A stretch of 64,000 bases of DNA, taken from the NCBI RefSeq assembly GCF_008764245.1, contig NZ_VTQV01000005.1, positions 54,661-118,660 on the forward strand, given 5' to 3'. Positions 18,101 to 26,460 of the stretch are shown piece by piece (the first letter of the stretch is position 1; every line of letters begins with the position of its first letter). Both the position numbers and the translations under genes were made by a program. A model generated the notes under the pieces. The model was not told where the DNA came from. It did not search any database and saw nothing but the letters and a program-made list of their open reading frames with translations. This DNA comes from Bacillus subtilis. GTDB taxonomy: Bacteria > Bacillota > Bacilli > Bacillales > Bacillaceae_C.

Positions 18101-20406
18101 AGTATACAGTAAAAGAAACAGTTATCCCAGATGGTTATGAGGAACCAACTGTACTAGAAGCTAATGGAAACGTCTTGATTACGAACAACCGCACACCAGA
18201 TACAGTAGAAATTCCTGTTACAAAAGTATGGGACGATGCAGATGATCAAGATGGTGTCCGTCCAGATAGTGTAACAGTCAATGTACTCAATGATTTATCT
18301 GAGATTGTTGACACAGCTGAACTAAATGAGAAAAACGATTGGGCACATACGTTTAAAGATTTGCCAAAAAATCGTAACGGAGAAGAAATTCGTTATCGTA
18401 TAACAGAAGATAATGTTCCAGCGTATTCCACAGAACTGGAAGCAAGTGATAAAGGCAACGTAACAATCACTAATGCATACACACCAGAACAAACATCGGT
18501 TACCGTTTCGAAAGGCTGGAACGATAACGATAATCAAGATGGCATTCGTCCTGAACAGGTTAAAGTTCAATTGTATGCAGGAGAAGATAAGATTGGAGAT
18601 CCGGTTACTTTGTCCGCAAAAAATGACTGGATGCATACATGGTCAGAATTGGACGCATACCAAAACGGTGGAGAAGAAATTAATTATACGGTAAAAGAAG
18701 TATCTGTACCAAAAGGTTATGAGGTCTCTATCAATGATGCGGATCATGGAAATATTATTTTAAGCAATCATCACACACCAGAGCAAACCAGTATCAACGT
18801 TACCAAGAAATGGGCAGATGCTGATAACCAAGATGGTATTCGTCCAGATTCCATTACGGTAAACTTACTTGCTAATGGCGAAGAAATAGACTCCATCGAA
18901 TTGGATAAATCCAACAATTGGCAAGCAGACTTTACCGAGCTAGATAAATTTAAAAACGGTGAATTAATCGATTATACGGTGGAAGAGGTAGCCGTTGATG
19001 GTTATGAAACAGAAACAACCGGAAATGCTGACGATGGTTATGTGATTACAAATAACCATGAGCCCGAGCTCATTGATTTAGAAGGAACGAAGATTTGGGA
19101 TGATGCCGATAATCAAGATGGCAAGCGTCCAGAATCCATTACTGTTCATCTATTAGCGAATGATGACGAAGTAGAAGCCGTTGAAGTTTCTGAGGAAACG
19201 GATTGGAACTATGCCTTTACAGATTTACCAAAATTCGAGAATGGAGAAGAAATAAATTACACCATTCAGGAGGATAACGTAGAAGGTTACTCTACTAAGA
19301 TTAATGGTCTGGATATTACTAACAGCTATACACCAGAACAAATCAGTATTAATGTTTCTAAAACTTGGGCAGATGCTAATAACCAAGACGGAATTCGACC
19401 AGAATCGATTACCGTAAATCTTCTCGCAGATGGTGAAAAAATCAGATCAGAAAAAGTAACTGCTGCAACTGATTGGAGCTATAACTTTACAGATCTCCCT
19501 AAATATAGCGCAGGGGAAGAAATAGTGTACACTATTTCAGAAGAAGCTGTGGAAGGTTATGAAACGACTATTGAAGGCTACAACATAACAAATACACACA
19601 ACCCAGAGGTTACAGAAGTAGCTGGTGAGAAAACATGGGACGATGCAAATAACCAAGACGGTGTTCGTCCAGAGAAAATTACTGTAAATCTTCTTGCAAA
19701 TGGTGAGAAAATACATTCAGTCGAAGTAACAGAGAAAGATGACTGGAAGTACAGCTTCACAGACTTGCCGAAATATAAAGCAGGTGAAGAAATCACCTAC
19801 ACAGTGGATGAAGAAGCTGTTGAAGGTTATGAGCAGAACATCGACGGCTTCAATATTACCAATAAATTAATCTATGGTACGGTTGAACTGACAAAATATA
19901 ACGAAAAAGATGAGGTTTTAGCAGGTGCAACTTTTGAACTGCAGAATCAGGCTGGAGAAGTTTTACAAACCGATCTGACGACAGATAAAACAGGAAAAAT
20001 CGTTGTTTCTGACTTAAAGCCAGGGGATTATCAATTTGTTGAAGTGAAGGCTCCTGTGGGGTATGAATTAGATAAGACACCTATTGTCTTCACGATTGAA
20101 AAGGGGCAAAAGGAGAGTACGAAGGTAAAAGCGGTCAATAAAAAAGCACCTGTACCAAAGCCTGAGGACCCAGAAGATCCCAAGGAGCCAGGGAAGGGTC
20201 CAGTGGACAATGGGAAGCCTAAAGGAGAGCAGGTCCCAACCGAAACTCCAAAATATCCAACAAACACTGCGAATAAAAAAGATTCAAATCATAAGCAAGG
20301 ATTACCAAACACAGCAACCAATTATTACAACATGATTTTACTTGGAATCAGCCTAGTCATAATCGGTTTAGTGTCGTATCTCATCTATCGTCGCAGAACG
20401 GAATAA
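12124..20406 (+). CDS. Giant sortase-anchored surface adhesin with 13 Cna B-type repeats
   Basis: 2760 residues. Signal peptide (about 1-30), acidic low-complexity stretch (about 130-235), an adhesin head, then about six collagen-binding/DUF11-like domains each opening with a Lys-Glu-Gly-like turn and a W-x-I/L-x-V-N strand. A SpaA-type domain follows, then 13 Cna B domains (nucleotides 16171-19872) with the repeated signature KxWxDxxNQDGxRPxSI, and a last SpaA-type domain. Each Cna B unit has the Lys, Glu (YTVEE) and Asn (ITNSYTP) expected for self-made isopeptide bonds, giving a stiff protease-resistant stalk. The C-terminus has a Pro-rich wall spanner, LPNTA (2727-2731), a membrane helix and RRRTE. 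LPNTA is the class D sortase form of the signal; no sortase lies in this window. GTG start behind AAGGGG. Ligand unknown; host mucin or matrix protein is inference. Confidence 0.93.
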   Translation: MRKRVSLLFITLLILQTLSNGLLLAAPVQAKEHTDNVFSGVNIAEPNEESSAVDVRVDWDLKGIDLEIENQFVLPIPEEINIQQEQSGKLLDKETEIGEYKASADGLISASFNENAKEHPEAKGNFVIQAEHVEQEVSEGETDQATQNETPDKEAEAKDESSEEVTESDSADEQQEEKAIDNEETAKTETEKEEETGAVDTDEESEVTTEEEAKEAVENEGTEKEDTATSAATDVQPQVELGNIFTFDFLRIDGKDIQDGDIIVIEEGTEAQLGFTWDTKGQNAKAGDTAEVHLSDAFKMVTTPTNDIIVEGMVVGTYNIESGVLRFVFNENIENDDVHNGYVNLGLEFNLEKFKENIEQEIPFNDGHENNITVIARPNIEHSGIEKEGHPDTKHDAREITWTIDVINTNDEEITAATLEDNTPNGLGEARNFVIHELNVGYDGDIRKGADVTSNLNPSKFPIELGTIAPFNGYRVQYTTTIENYAAESFTNEATFKYGEESLPAEATVGGLTRSNPIEKDGWQVGDSDVIQWQIDVNKNGSLISEAVVEDSLPDGLTVDPASIKVVRITQDGGNWVEEDAHGDSLTEFPINLGALGQDDAYRIKFKTDVDWSKVNNSDYQKENGFQNEATLKDGENELNSDDATVNIVRDPVLRKEGVSNVDYDNKTVSWTIHINEAGHPIGNVVLTDLIPEGLAISESDIKITDEEGNDYTPKEISLDPDAEGGTAVVINLGDVGTHKLKVKYTTKITDFTKNNFNNSVGMTGEGIGEDGENSNAEIKPEGNTYGKSFKGIDYNAKTMSWQLNVNPRREAIDSLVIEDTFPNKGMILLPDSVKVNHAGKKLVEGTDYTLASRTEDGETGYHKGFIITLLDNALPLDGGQLVVDYTTSYDPQYEVDGHTLDPHVRDGEQDKVYRNRAHFEGETVNGNPIDETRNADTRVRDDSWNSGKKEGQFIHVDSEGNQGNGWVSGGERKIAWQLYTNYQEQNLGKGVSITDTLAYAGNIDEDSIKVSVYDVDTNGETTIKDTVLDSDNYTVTGEGNKFTLTFAEGFEVTERYVVEFTTSVPDISAQSYTNNATVTAGGVDYPYNATLNYGQYDNFLEKGAIGLDGDRVFTGDVVKWEATVNESLSIIKNAVITDKISAGHVYLSGSLEVYKAQELDNALVEGTDYTLNVSTTDDGENVLTINMEEDLRDTLVLKYTTVVTAKKGQIGNRISLDGNAIDQQVKESSKLNARQFSDAGGEWAPKRGALSVKKVDSETGETITNETTFTLWYDLNGKRVQYTQEEAFTTVDGVLEIGNLPLRTYYLVEEKAPTGYVLSEEEIEIDVNKAYNNNEENVVTKTFKNTKEKIDVTGTKVWQGGENQRPESIELQLFRNGKALGDPVTLKAGETEYTWSNLDKTDIDGKVYQYTVDEVKVPENYEKSISEDGLTITNKFVSPTTEIPVRKVWQDANNQDGNRPKSIEVALFANGKETEVDNKILDSENEWQDEFTNLPEFDNSGDKITYTVKEVNVPEQYKSDISGDATDGFVITNSYTPSTIDIPVEKVWKDGNNQDGKRSNSITVSLLADGKPTGQSIILNALNNWQAAFTDLDEYQAGNMITYTVEESNVPAEYKSAIAGNAEDGYIITNSYTPEVTDITVEKVWNDVKDQDGIRPDRITIHLYDDLSNVIDTVEITADEDGNWSHTFKNLPKYRDGNEIKYSVAENTVEDYSTVISNNGDGTFTVKNKHTPEQTSVTVNKFWDDENNQDGLRPDSIRVQLLADGEPLGDEVLVTAADDWSYTWTGLDTNRDGGKGIKYSVEEVKVPAGYKSEINNENHGAITITNSHKPELIDIPVEKEWDDANNQDGKRPKSITVRLINDLNQVVATKEITAGKDGNWSHVFENVPKYRDGNKIEYRVVEDAIADYSSKTTKQADRFVITNSYTPEQTSMSVHKAWNDGNNQDGVRPDHVTVQLFADGEPVKKPVRLSADNDWTHSWTELDVYHDGEPIEYTVKETVIPDGYEEPTVLEANGNVLITNNRTPDTVEIPVTKVWDDADDQDGVRPDSVTVNVLNDLSEIVDTAELNEKNDWAHTFKDLPKNRNGEEIRYRITEDNVPAYSTELEASDKGNVTITNAYTPEQTSVTVSKGWNDNDNQDGIRPEQVKVQLYAGEDKIGDPVTLSAKNDWMHTWSELDAYQNGGEEINYTVKEVSVPKGYEVSINDADHGNIILSNHHTPEQTSINVTKKWADADNQDGIRPDSITVNLLANGEEIDSIELDKSNNWQADFTELDKFKNGELIDYTVEEVAVDGYETETTGNADDGYVITNNHEPELIDLEGTKIWDDADNQDGKRPESITVHLLANDDEVEAVEVSEETDWNYAFTDLPKFENGEEINYTIQEDNVEGYSTKINGLDITNSYTPEQISINVSKTWADANNQDGIRPESITVNLLADGEKIRSEKVTAATDWSYNFTDLPKYSAGEEIVYTISEEAVEGYETTIEGYNITNTHNPEVTEVAGEKTWDDANNQDGVRPEKITVNLLANGEKIHSVEVTEKDDWKYSFTDLPKYKAGEEITYTVDEEAVEGYEQNIDGFNITNKLIYGTVELTKYNEKDEVLAGATFELQNQAGEVLQTDLTTDKTGKIVVSDLKPGDYQFVEVKAPVGYELDKTPIVFTIEKGQKESTKVKAVNKKAPVPKPEDPEDPKEPGKGPVDNGKPKGEQVPTETPKYPTNTANKKDSNHKQGLPNTATNYYNMILLGISLVIIGLVSYLIYRRRTE
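16171..19872 (+). repeat. Array of 13 Cna B-domain repeats within the adhesin gene
   Basis: Units of about 280 bases, each encoding a Cna B domain. The segment for NQDG-x-RP recurs nearly unchanged in 12 of 13 units, and several units share longer stretches at the DNA level. Such arrays change copy number by recombination, which alters stalk length. Confidence 0.85.
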
Positions 20407-20421
20407 AGGGTAACAAAAATA

Positions 20422-20461
20422 AAAGCTTTCACAAACTTAAGTGGTTTGTGAAAGCTTTTTT
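20422..20461 (+). terminator. Rho-independent terminator of the adhesin gene
   Basis: Perfect 15-base stem: AAAGCTTTCACAAAC, loop TTAAGTG, GTTTGTGAAAGCTTT, followed by a T-run. It begins 16 bases after the adhesin stop codon. Confidence 0.93.
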
Positions 20462-20586
20462 CTTAGGGTACCCGGAGCTTAGTGAGCTTGTTGACTGGCA
20501 CTGATGTCATCGGTAAGTAGCTAGAAGCAGTGTGTGCGAGTCCATCGATATGGTGCGGTTATAATTTTTGCGTGCCTGCGTTTGCC

Positions 20587-23500
20587 TTATTTCGGAATTT
20601 TAAAACGTACGGTCGTACCACGACCAGTTTGACTTTCAATGATCAACCCAGTTCCAAAGAGTTGCTTCAAGCGTTTGTTTGTATTGCGGATACCTACTTG
20701 ACTTAATTGGTGTGAGGATTCATTCATAATTTGCTGAATGTGCCTTTCCTCCATGCCAACTCCATTATCGGTAATCGAAATGTCATAATGGGTGTCATTG
20801 TCTAAAATACGAATGCAGATATATCCACCTTCCTGTCTTTTGAGAATGCCGTGGTTGACCGCATTTTCCACAATCGTTTGGATGGATAATGGCGGAACTT
20901 CAGTATGAAGTGATTCTGGTATCTCCCATTTTACTTGCAATCTCTCTCCGAATCGTACCTTCTCTATATATAAATAAGAGCGAACGAGTTCTAACTCGTG
21001 GTCTATGGCTACCAATGTTTGGATGTTTTGGGAATCAAAACTCCTACGTAAATAATGACCAAACTCCTCTAGTAATTGACTCATACGCCCCGGGTCGATT
21101 TCACTGAGCGAGGCAATCAAATTCAATGTATTGAACAGAAAATGCGGTTTAATTTGTGCTTGTAGCCAGGCCGCTTCCATGGCAAGTTGTTCTTTTACTG
21201 CCTGTCTTAAATCAGTTAAGGCCTTTACACGAGTTTGTAATTCTAAAGCATCGACCGGTTTCGATACATAATCATTGGCTCCAGATTGAAACCCAGTATA
21301 AATGTCCTCCAATTGATTACGAGCGGTTAACAATAGAATTGGCAACTCTGAAAGTGTGAATTGCTGGCGAATTTTAGCAGTCAATTGATAACCCGACATG
21401 TTGGGCATCATCACATCGGAAATCACTAAATCCCAATCCTTTTTCCGGATATAGTCCATGGCTTCCTTTCCACTAGCCGCGGTTATAATGTCATTTTCCT
21501 CCATTAAAATTCTACTTAACACTTGGCGATTAACGGGATCATCATCGACAATTAAGATTTTTGCGCGTTGAACGTGAGAAGTCTCAATATTTTGGGCCGT
21601 TAGGATAGCATTTGTCGTAGATAGATGCGGAGATGAAACATTTAAAATTTCTTCTGAAGCTGCTACCTCATTTTCAGCATCACGTTCATGTACCAACGGG
21701 AGTGTAAATGAAAAGGTAGAACCTTCACCAGGTTTGGATTCAACTGAAATTTCGCCCCCATGTAACTCCACTAACTGTTTACAAATCGCTAAACCTAAGC
21801 CAATTCCCGAACCAATCGAAGTAATACTTGCATCTTCCTGTTCATAAGGAAGAAAAACTTTCTTAAGCATATTTTCATCCATCCCAATTCCTGTGTCCTT
21901 GATAAAAACCTTCGCCATCCCATTTTCTTGTTCGGCGGAAATAGTGATCGATCCATCATATGTATATTTCAGGGCATTATGAAGGAGATTGTAAACAATT
22001 TGAATGAGACGATTTTCATCGGCATAAACCATTGGAAAAGAAGAAGGGATGGAAACAGAAAACTGCACACTTTTTTCTTTTTCCATATATCGAAGCATAT
22101 CATGTACTCCAAACACGATAGTCCGAAGATCTAGCTTTCCTCGATTTAACTGAATATATTTTTCTTGCAGCTTTGTGATATCAAGCAGATCATTTAAGAC
22201 AAAATTCATTTGCTGACCGATTCGTACTAGTAAATGTAAATCATTCTTATTCTTTTTAGATAATACCTCTTTATGATCGTTTAAGAGAGTTTGGGCAATG
22301 CTGATCATCCCTTGAAGCGGATTACGTAATTCATGAGAAGTATTCGCTAGAAATTCGTTTTTCTTCTTATCTGCTTTTTGCAATTGCTCCTTTTGCTCTT
22401 CGTTTTGCTGAACGATTTGCATATGCTTGTTTAATAATAGAAACGCAATCATCAAAATCGACATAATGAAATCGAATGGATAATAGGGAATGTTGGTTAA
22501 ATTGGCATTACCAGCCGTTCCCCAGAGCATATTAAGTGTATAACTGGTGATAAACAATAAAATAAATATGGCTCCAGAATGCCCTTTTCGCACAGCAGGG
22601 ATTGTTTGTGAGAATAAAAAATAAAATCCACTGAAATACAGTAGCATCATTCCGAAGGCTAGATGGTAATAATACTGGTACGGGACAATGAAATAAGCGA
22701 TCGACAGAATAGAATAAAAGATAACAAAGATCCGAAAAGATAGCGTCTCCGCTTTAAAATAAGCCTTAATAAATTTAAAAGAGCGAATAAAGTACTAATG
22801 AAAGTGAACGAGAGTAGCCGATGATACCATTCATAGCTAATAGGCAAGGCTACAATCATGTCATCGTCAATCAAATTGGTAAAAGCGGCTAAAGCAAGCA
22901 TGAGGCCATAATAAAAAAGCTCTTTCCGATATCTGCCTTTTCCGATCCATAGCAAGCCAAACGCATACATTCCATGAAAGAGATAGATGACAAAGATCAC
23001 CATTTGTAAAGTCTTGGATTGCTGGCTTTCTTTTGTAATGGCTTTTTCTGTCCCGATTTTAATGGATTTTGTAATTCCTCCCTCAAGAGGCGCCTCATGA
23101 TTGGAGACTTGGATTGTAAGTTCAATTTCATGGTTGTCAGGCTGAAAGAAAACAGGCATTGGCCTTTGTTTGGGTCCTTTCTGCTTGGACTTTTCTACAG
23201 CTTGACCCGATTCAGCGATCAAATTTCCGTCGAGTAACACATTTGCTGCTGTCGTCACTTCTGTAAGTCGAATGCCATACAGGGAGGTGGGGGTTTCGGG
23301 TAAAATAACCTTCAATTTATAAGTGCCATATCCTAATGCCTGTTTCGGATCATTAGGGTTCAAATCTCCTTGCCAATTGCTAGGAACTTGTGCATAGTGT
23401 CGGTTTTTCTCTTCGTCTTGTAAATTGAAAGAAGAGGGATAAAATTCCCACTCTCCATCAAGTGGGATGGTTGTTCGATCATCAAAATGCCAAGCACTTA

Positions 23501-23639
23501 GGTCAAGCACCCCTTTATTGGCATGGGGATGTTCGGGAATTTTATAATAAGAAATCCATCCGATCCGAAAGCTAGTTAAAAGAATCGTAAAGAGCGTCAC
23601 AACCAAAAAGATTTTTTTGCTTGAGAGTCGTTTTGTCAT
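20587..23639 (-). pseudogene. Hybrid sensor histidine kinase (7TMR-DISM, HisKA, receiver, LytS-type kinase), frameshifted
   Basis: One kinase of about 1000 residues split by a frameshift near 22715-22735. The upstream part (23639-22659) has an N-terminal membrane helix, an extracellular sugar-binding-like DISMED2 domain (PLDGEWEFYPSSF; VPSNWQG) and most of a 7TM region, and ends in an out-of-frame tail. In the other frame the 7TM region continues as SIAYFIVPYQYYYHLAFGMMLLYF into HisKA (SHELRNPLQGM), HATPase, a receiver domain (VISDVMMPNMSG) and a C-terminal LytS-like kinase module (IKPHFLFNTLNLIASLSE plus HATPase). ATG 23639 follows AAGGATG. A -10/-35 pair (TATGAT/TTACAT, 16-base spacing) reads on the minus strand at 23681-23708. 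It probably pairs with the response regulator at 10766-11905, across the adhesin. An assembly error or slippage could also explain the shift. Confidence 0.82.
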
Positions 23640-23968
23640 CAAATTAACATCCTTATAGGTATTTTTATGCACTTATATCTATCATACTGCATTTTGTGTA
23701 AAATGTAATAGTTCTTTAGGTGAATTGTATGGAAAGATTTATATTCTTGAGAAATAATAAGATTAAAGGAAGGAAAGGGTTTATGATCTCGCTCACGCCC
23801 TTTGTTTTCTACGAAAGAGAAATTCGCTGATACATGAGCAACAGAGAAGTTAATTAATGAAAAATTCGGGCGTCCCTTTTACTGAACATTTTTAACATTC
23901 TTTACTAAGGTTTTGTGGAAAAGTCTAATAAAGCAATATTCCTAAAAAGTTGAACAAGAAGATTATTG

Positions 23969-23982
23969 TGAAAGCGCTTATT
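23969..23982. promoter_or_regulatory. cre-like/LacI-type operator before the sugar ABC operon
   Basis: TGAAAGCGCTTATT contains the palindromic core AAGCGCTT and matches most of the CcpA cre consensus, except its last two bases. It lies about 47 bases before the binding-protein start. Catabolite repression of the operon would be expected of a sugar importer. The rest of the 389-base gap 23640-24028 holds the kinase promoter on the minus strand and nothing else I can name. Confidence 0.45.
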
Positions 23983-24028
23983 GAAATGTACGCTATATGT
24001 AAAGTTATTAAGAAAGAGGGGATCGTCA

Positions 24029-25384
24029 ATGAGAAAAAGTAAACGGTTTTTGGCCATCATCTCTACAGCCTTTTTACTAGGCTTGGCCGCATGTTCAGGG
24101 GAAAATAATGAAGCAAGCACCCCAGAAAAAGAAGGAACTAATTCTAGTTCTAATGAAAAAACGACCTTGCATTTAGCTGCGCTAGAATCTGCCTATGGTT
24201 CCGAAATGTGGACAAAGATTGCAAAGGCTTTTGAAGAAGAACATAAAAATGTCTCTGTTGAATTAACTGTTGAAAAGAATATTGAGGAAGTTGTACGTCC
24301 GAATATGCAAGCAGGAGAATATCCAGATGTCTTTCACCTTGCTACAAGTCGTAAAGAAGCACTAACAGAAACTTTGATTAAAGAAGATGGCTTGGAAGAG
24401 TTGACGGATGTTTTAGATATGAAAGTACTAGGTGAAGATGTTGTCGTAAAAGATAAATTACTACCTGGTTTCACGGATACTCTAGCGACTAACCCTTATG
24501 CAGATGGAAAGACATTTCTTGCTCCGATGTTCTATAGCCCAACAGGTTTATTCTATAATGCCGGTTTGTTTGAAGAAAAGGGTTGGGATGTCCCAGAAAC
24601 ATGGGATGAAATGTTTGAATTAGGTGAAAAGGCAAAGGGAGAGGGAATCTCTTTATTTACTTATCCAATAGCTGGTTATTTTGATACACTATTTGGCTCC
24701 ATGCTCTACGCGGCAGGTGGTCCATATTTGTTTAATAAAGCTATGACATATGAAGATGGAATTTGGGAATCACCAGAAGCAACAAAAGTATTTGAAACAG
24801 TTGGTAAGCTGGCAGAGTACACACATCCAAATACAGTTGCCAATGGTAATCCAAATGATTTCACAAAGAACCAACAATTGGTTCTAGATAATAAAGCATT
24901 ATTTATGCCCAACGGAACTTGGATTGTTGATGAAATGGCTGAGGCTCCAAGGGCTGACGGATTTAAATGGGCGATGATGCCTGTACCGGCATTTGAAAAG
25001 GACGGGGATCGTTATGCTTTTACGTTTTTTGAACAAATCTGGATTCCAAAGTCTGCAAAAAATAAGGAAGTTGCGAAGGAATTCATTGCATTTATGTATT
25101 CAGATCGGGCTGCTGCCATCTTCCAAGAGGCGGGTGCAATCCAACCAATCAATGGTATTACAGATAAGTTAAGTGATGATGACAAAGTATTCTATAGTGT
25201 CTATGACAATGGTGCATTACCAGCAATGGGAACATTTGCTTCAACGAAGCCTGTGGCAGGCGTGAACATGGGAGACACGCTATATCATCAAATTGACAGT
25301 GTTATAAGTGGAAAATTGTCTGTTGAAAAATGGCAGAAAAGTGTTGAAGAAGCAAGTGATAAATTAAGACCGGCAATGAATTAA
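24029..25384 (+). CDS. Sugar ABC transporter substrate-binding lipoprotein (family 1)
   Basis: 451 residues. Lipoprotein signal with lipobox LGLAAC (Cys22) anchoring it outside the membrane. Typical solute-binding family 1 features follow: VELTVEKNIEEVVRPNMQAGEYPDVFHLA near residues 75-105, later WDVPETWDEMFELGEKAK and ALFMPNGTWIVDEM. It captures an oligosaccharide and delivers it to the two permeases that follow. ATG at 24029 has AGAGGGGA upstream; the longer frame from 23981 is ignored. A hairpin between this gene and the permeases probably lowers permease expression relative to the binding protein. The downstream GH35 and GH101 genes suggest the ligand is Gal-beta-1,3-GalNAc or a related glycan; this is inference. 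Confidence 0.9.
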   Translation: MRKSKRFLAIISTAFLLGLAACSGENNEASTPEKEGTNSSSNEKTTLHLAALESAYGSEMWTKIAKAFEEEHKNVSVELTVEKNIEEVVRPNMQAGEYPDVFHLATSRKEALTETLIKEDGLEELTDVLDMKVLGEDVVVKDKLLPGFTDTLATNPYADGKTFLAPMFYSPTGLFYNAGLFEEKGWDVPETWDEMFELGEKAKGEGISLFTYPIAGYFDTLFGSMLYAAGGPYLFNKAMTYEDGIWESPEATKVFETVGKLAEYTHPNTVANGNPNDFTKNQQLVLDNKALFMPNGTWIVDEMAEAPRADGFKWAMMPVPAFEKDGDRYAFTFFEQIWIPKSAKNKEVAKEFIAFMYSDRAAAIFQEAGAIQPINGITDKLSDDDKVFYSVYDNGALPAMGTFASTKPVAGVNMGDTLYHQIDSVISGKLSVEKWQKSVEEASDKLRPAMN

Positions 25385-25409
25385 CTCTCTTTGTTTGTTT
25401 TTTGTACAT

Positions 25410-25438
25410 AAAACGGTGGGCTTCCGTCTCGCCGTTTT
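25410..25438 (+). terminator. Intra-operon hairpin after the binding-protein gene
   Basis: AAAACGG and CCGTTTT form a seven-base stem around a 15-base loop, followed by GTATTTTGAGTTTT. Partial termination here would explain a higher level of binding protein than permeases, a common arrangement in sugar ABC operons. Confidence 0.5.
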
Positions 25439-25552
25439 GTATTTTGAGTTTTATAGAAAAAACTCAATCTAATATGTCTAGTAAAAGCTTTTAGTTCTAT
25501 GTCAAACATTGGTAAATGAGCTTTTGCTCGTTCATTAAAGAGGTGATAGATT

Positions 25553-26443
25553 TTGAAAAAGGCAAGCGCTAGAAGAATTTTTATCGGTGTATGTGTATTG
25601 CCAGCTGTGCTACTACTAATACTCTTTATTCTTATACCAGCATTCGAAGTTTTTCGAATGTCACTCTATCAATGGGGTGGTTTTTCCAATAACAGAGAGT
25701 TTGTTGGTTTTGAAAATTTTAAAACATTGTGGAATGATATGAACTTTTTCCGTTCATTCCAAAACTCCATTCTATTGATTGTGGTTGTAACAATTTTCAC
25801 CATGATTTTCTCGCTGTTTTTTGCAGCAGTATTGACAAAGGAAAAATTGAAGGGTACCAATTTTTTCAGAGTTGTATTTTATATTTCTAATATATTATCG
25901 ATCGTTGTCATCGCAGGGATATTCTCGGCGATTTATGACCCCGAGACAGGGTTACTTAATAGTATTCTAGGTTTGCTTCATCTCGATCATTGGAAACAAA
26001 TGTGGCTCGGTAACCAAGATATCGTTATTTACAGTATTTGTGCTGCGCTTATATGGCAAGCCATTGGATACTATATGGTCATGTATATGTCGAGTATGGC
26101 AAGTGTTCCAGAAAGTTTTTATGAAGCAGCATCACTTGAAGGTGCAGGTAAAGTCAAGCAATTTTTTGATATTACCCTACCGTTGATTTGGAATAACATT
26201 CGCACTACGTTAACGTTTTTCATTATAAGCACAATTAATTTAAGCTTCTTACTTGTACAAACGATGACTGGCGGCGGGCCGGATGGTTCTACCTCTGTTT
26301 TCCTCTTCTATATGTACAACCAAGCATACACGAATTCGACGTTTGGATATGGAATGGCAATTGGTGTTGTCGTGTTTCTATTTTCATTTGCGCTTGCGGC
26401 CATTCTCAACCATATAACGAAACGCGATGTCCTAGAGTATTAA
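25553..26443 (+). CDS. Sugar ABC transporter permease, MalF/UgpA-like
   Basis: 296 residues with six membrane segments and the cytoplasmic EAA loop EAASLEGAGKVKQFFDITLP that docks with the ATPase. TTG start at 25553 follows GAGGTGAT. It is the first of two permeases, 17 bases before the second, forming the heterodimeric pore for the lipoprotein at 24029. No ATPase gene is present in the cluster, so a shared MsmX-type ATPase encoded elsewhere is expected. Length and motif are normal for the family. Confidence 0.9.
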   Translation: MKKASARRIFIGVCVLPAVLLLILFILIPAFEVFRMSLYQWGGFSNNREFVGFENFKTLWNDMNFFRSFQNSILLIVVVTIFTMIFSLFFAAVLTKEKLKGTNFFRVVFYISNILSIVVIAGIFSAIYDPETGLLNSILGLLHLDHWKQMWLGNQDIVIYSICAALIWQAIGYYMVMYMSSMASVPESFYEAASLEGAGKVKQFFDITLPLIWNNIRTTLTFFIISTINLSFLLVQTMTGGGPDGSTSVFLFYMYNQAYTNSTFGYGMAIGVVVFLFSFALAAILNHITKRDVLEY

Positions 26444-26460
26444 GAGGAGGTTAAAGAACG

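Noticed and set aside
20587..23639. Separate sensor and kinase genes
   Set aside because: The 7TM domain is cut in the middle and continues in another frame, so one gene with a shift fits better.
23780..23831. Short frame starting ATG 23783 with AAGGAAAGGG before it
   Set aside because: Only 15 codons, no structure or homology to support it.
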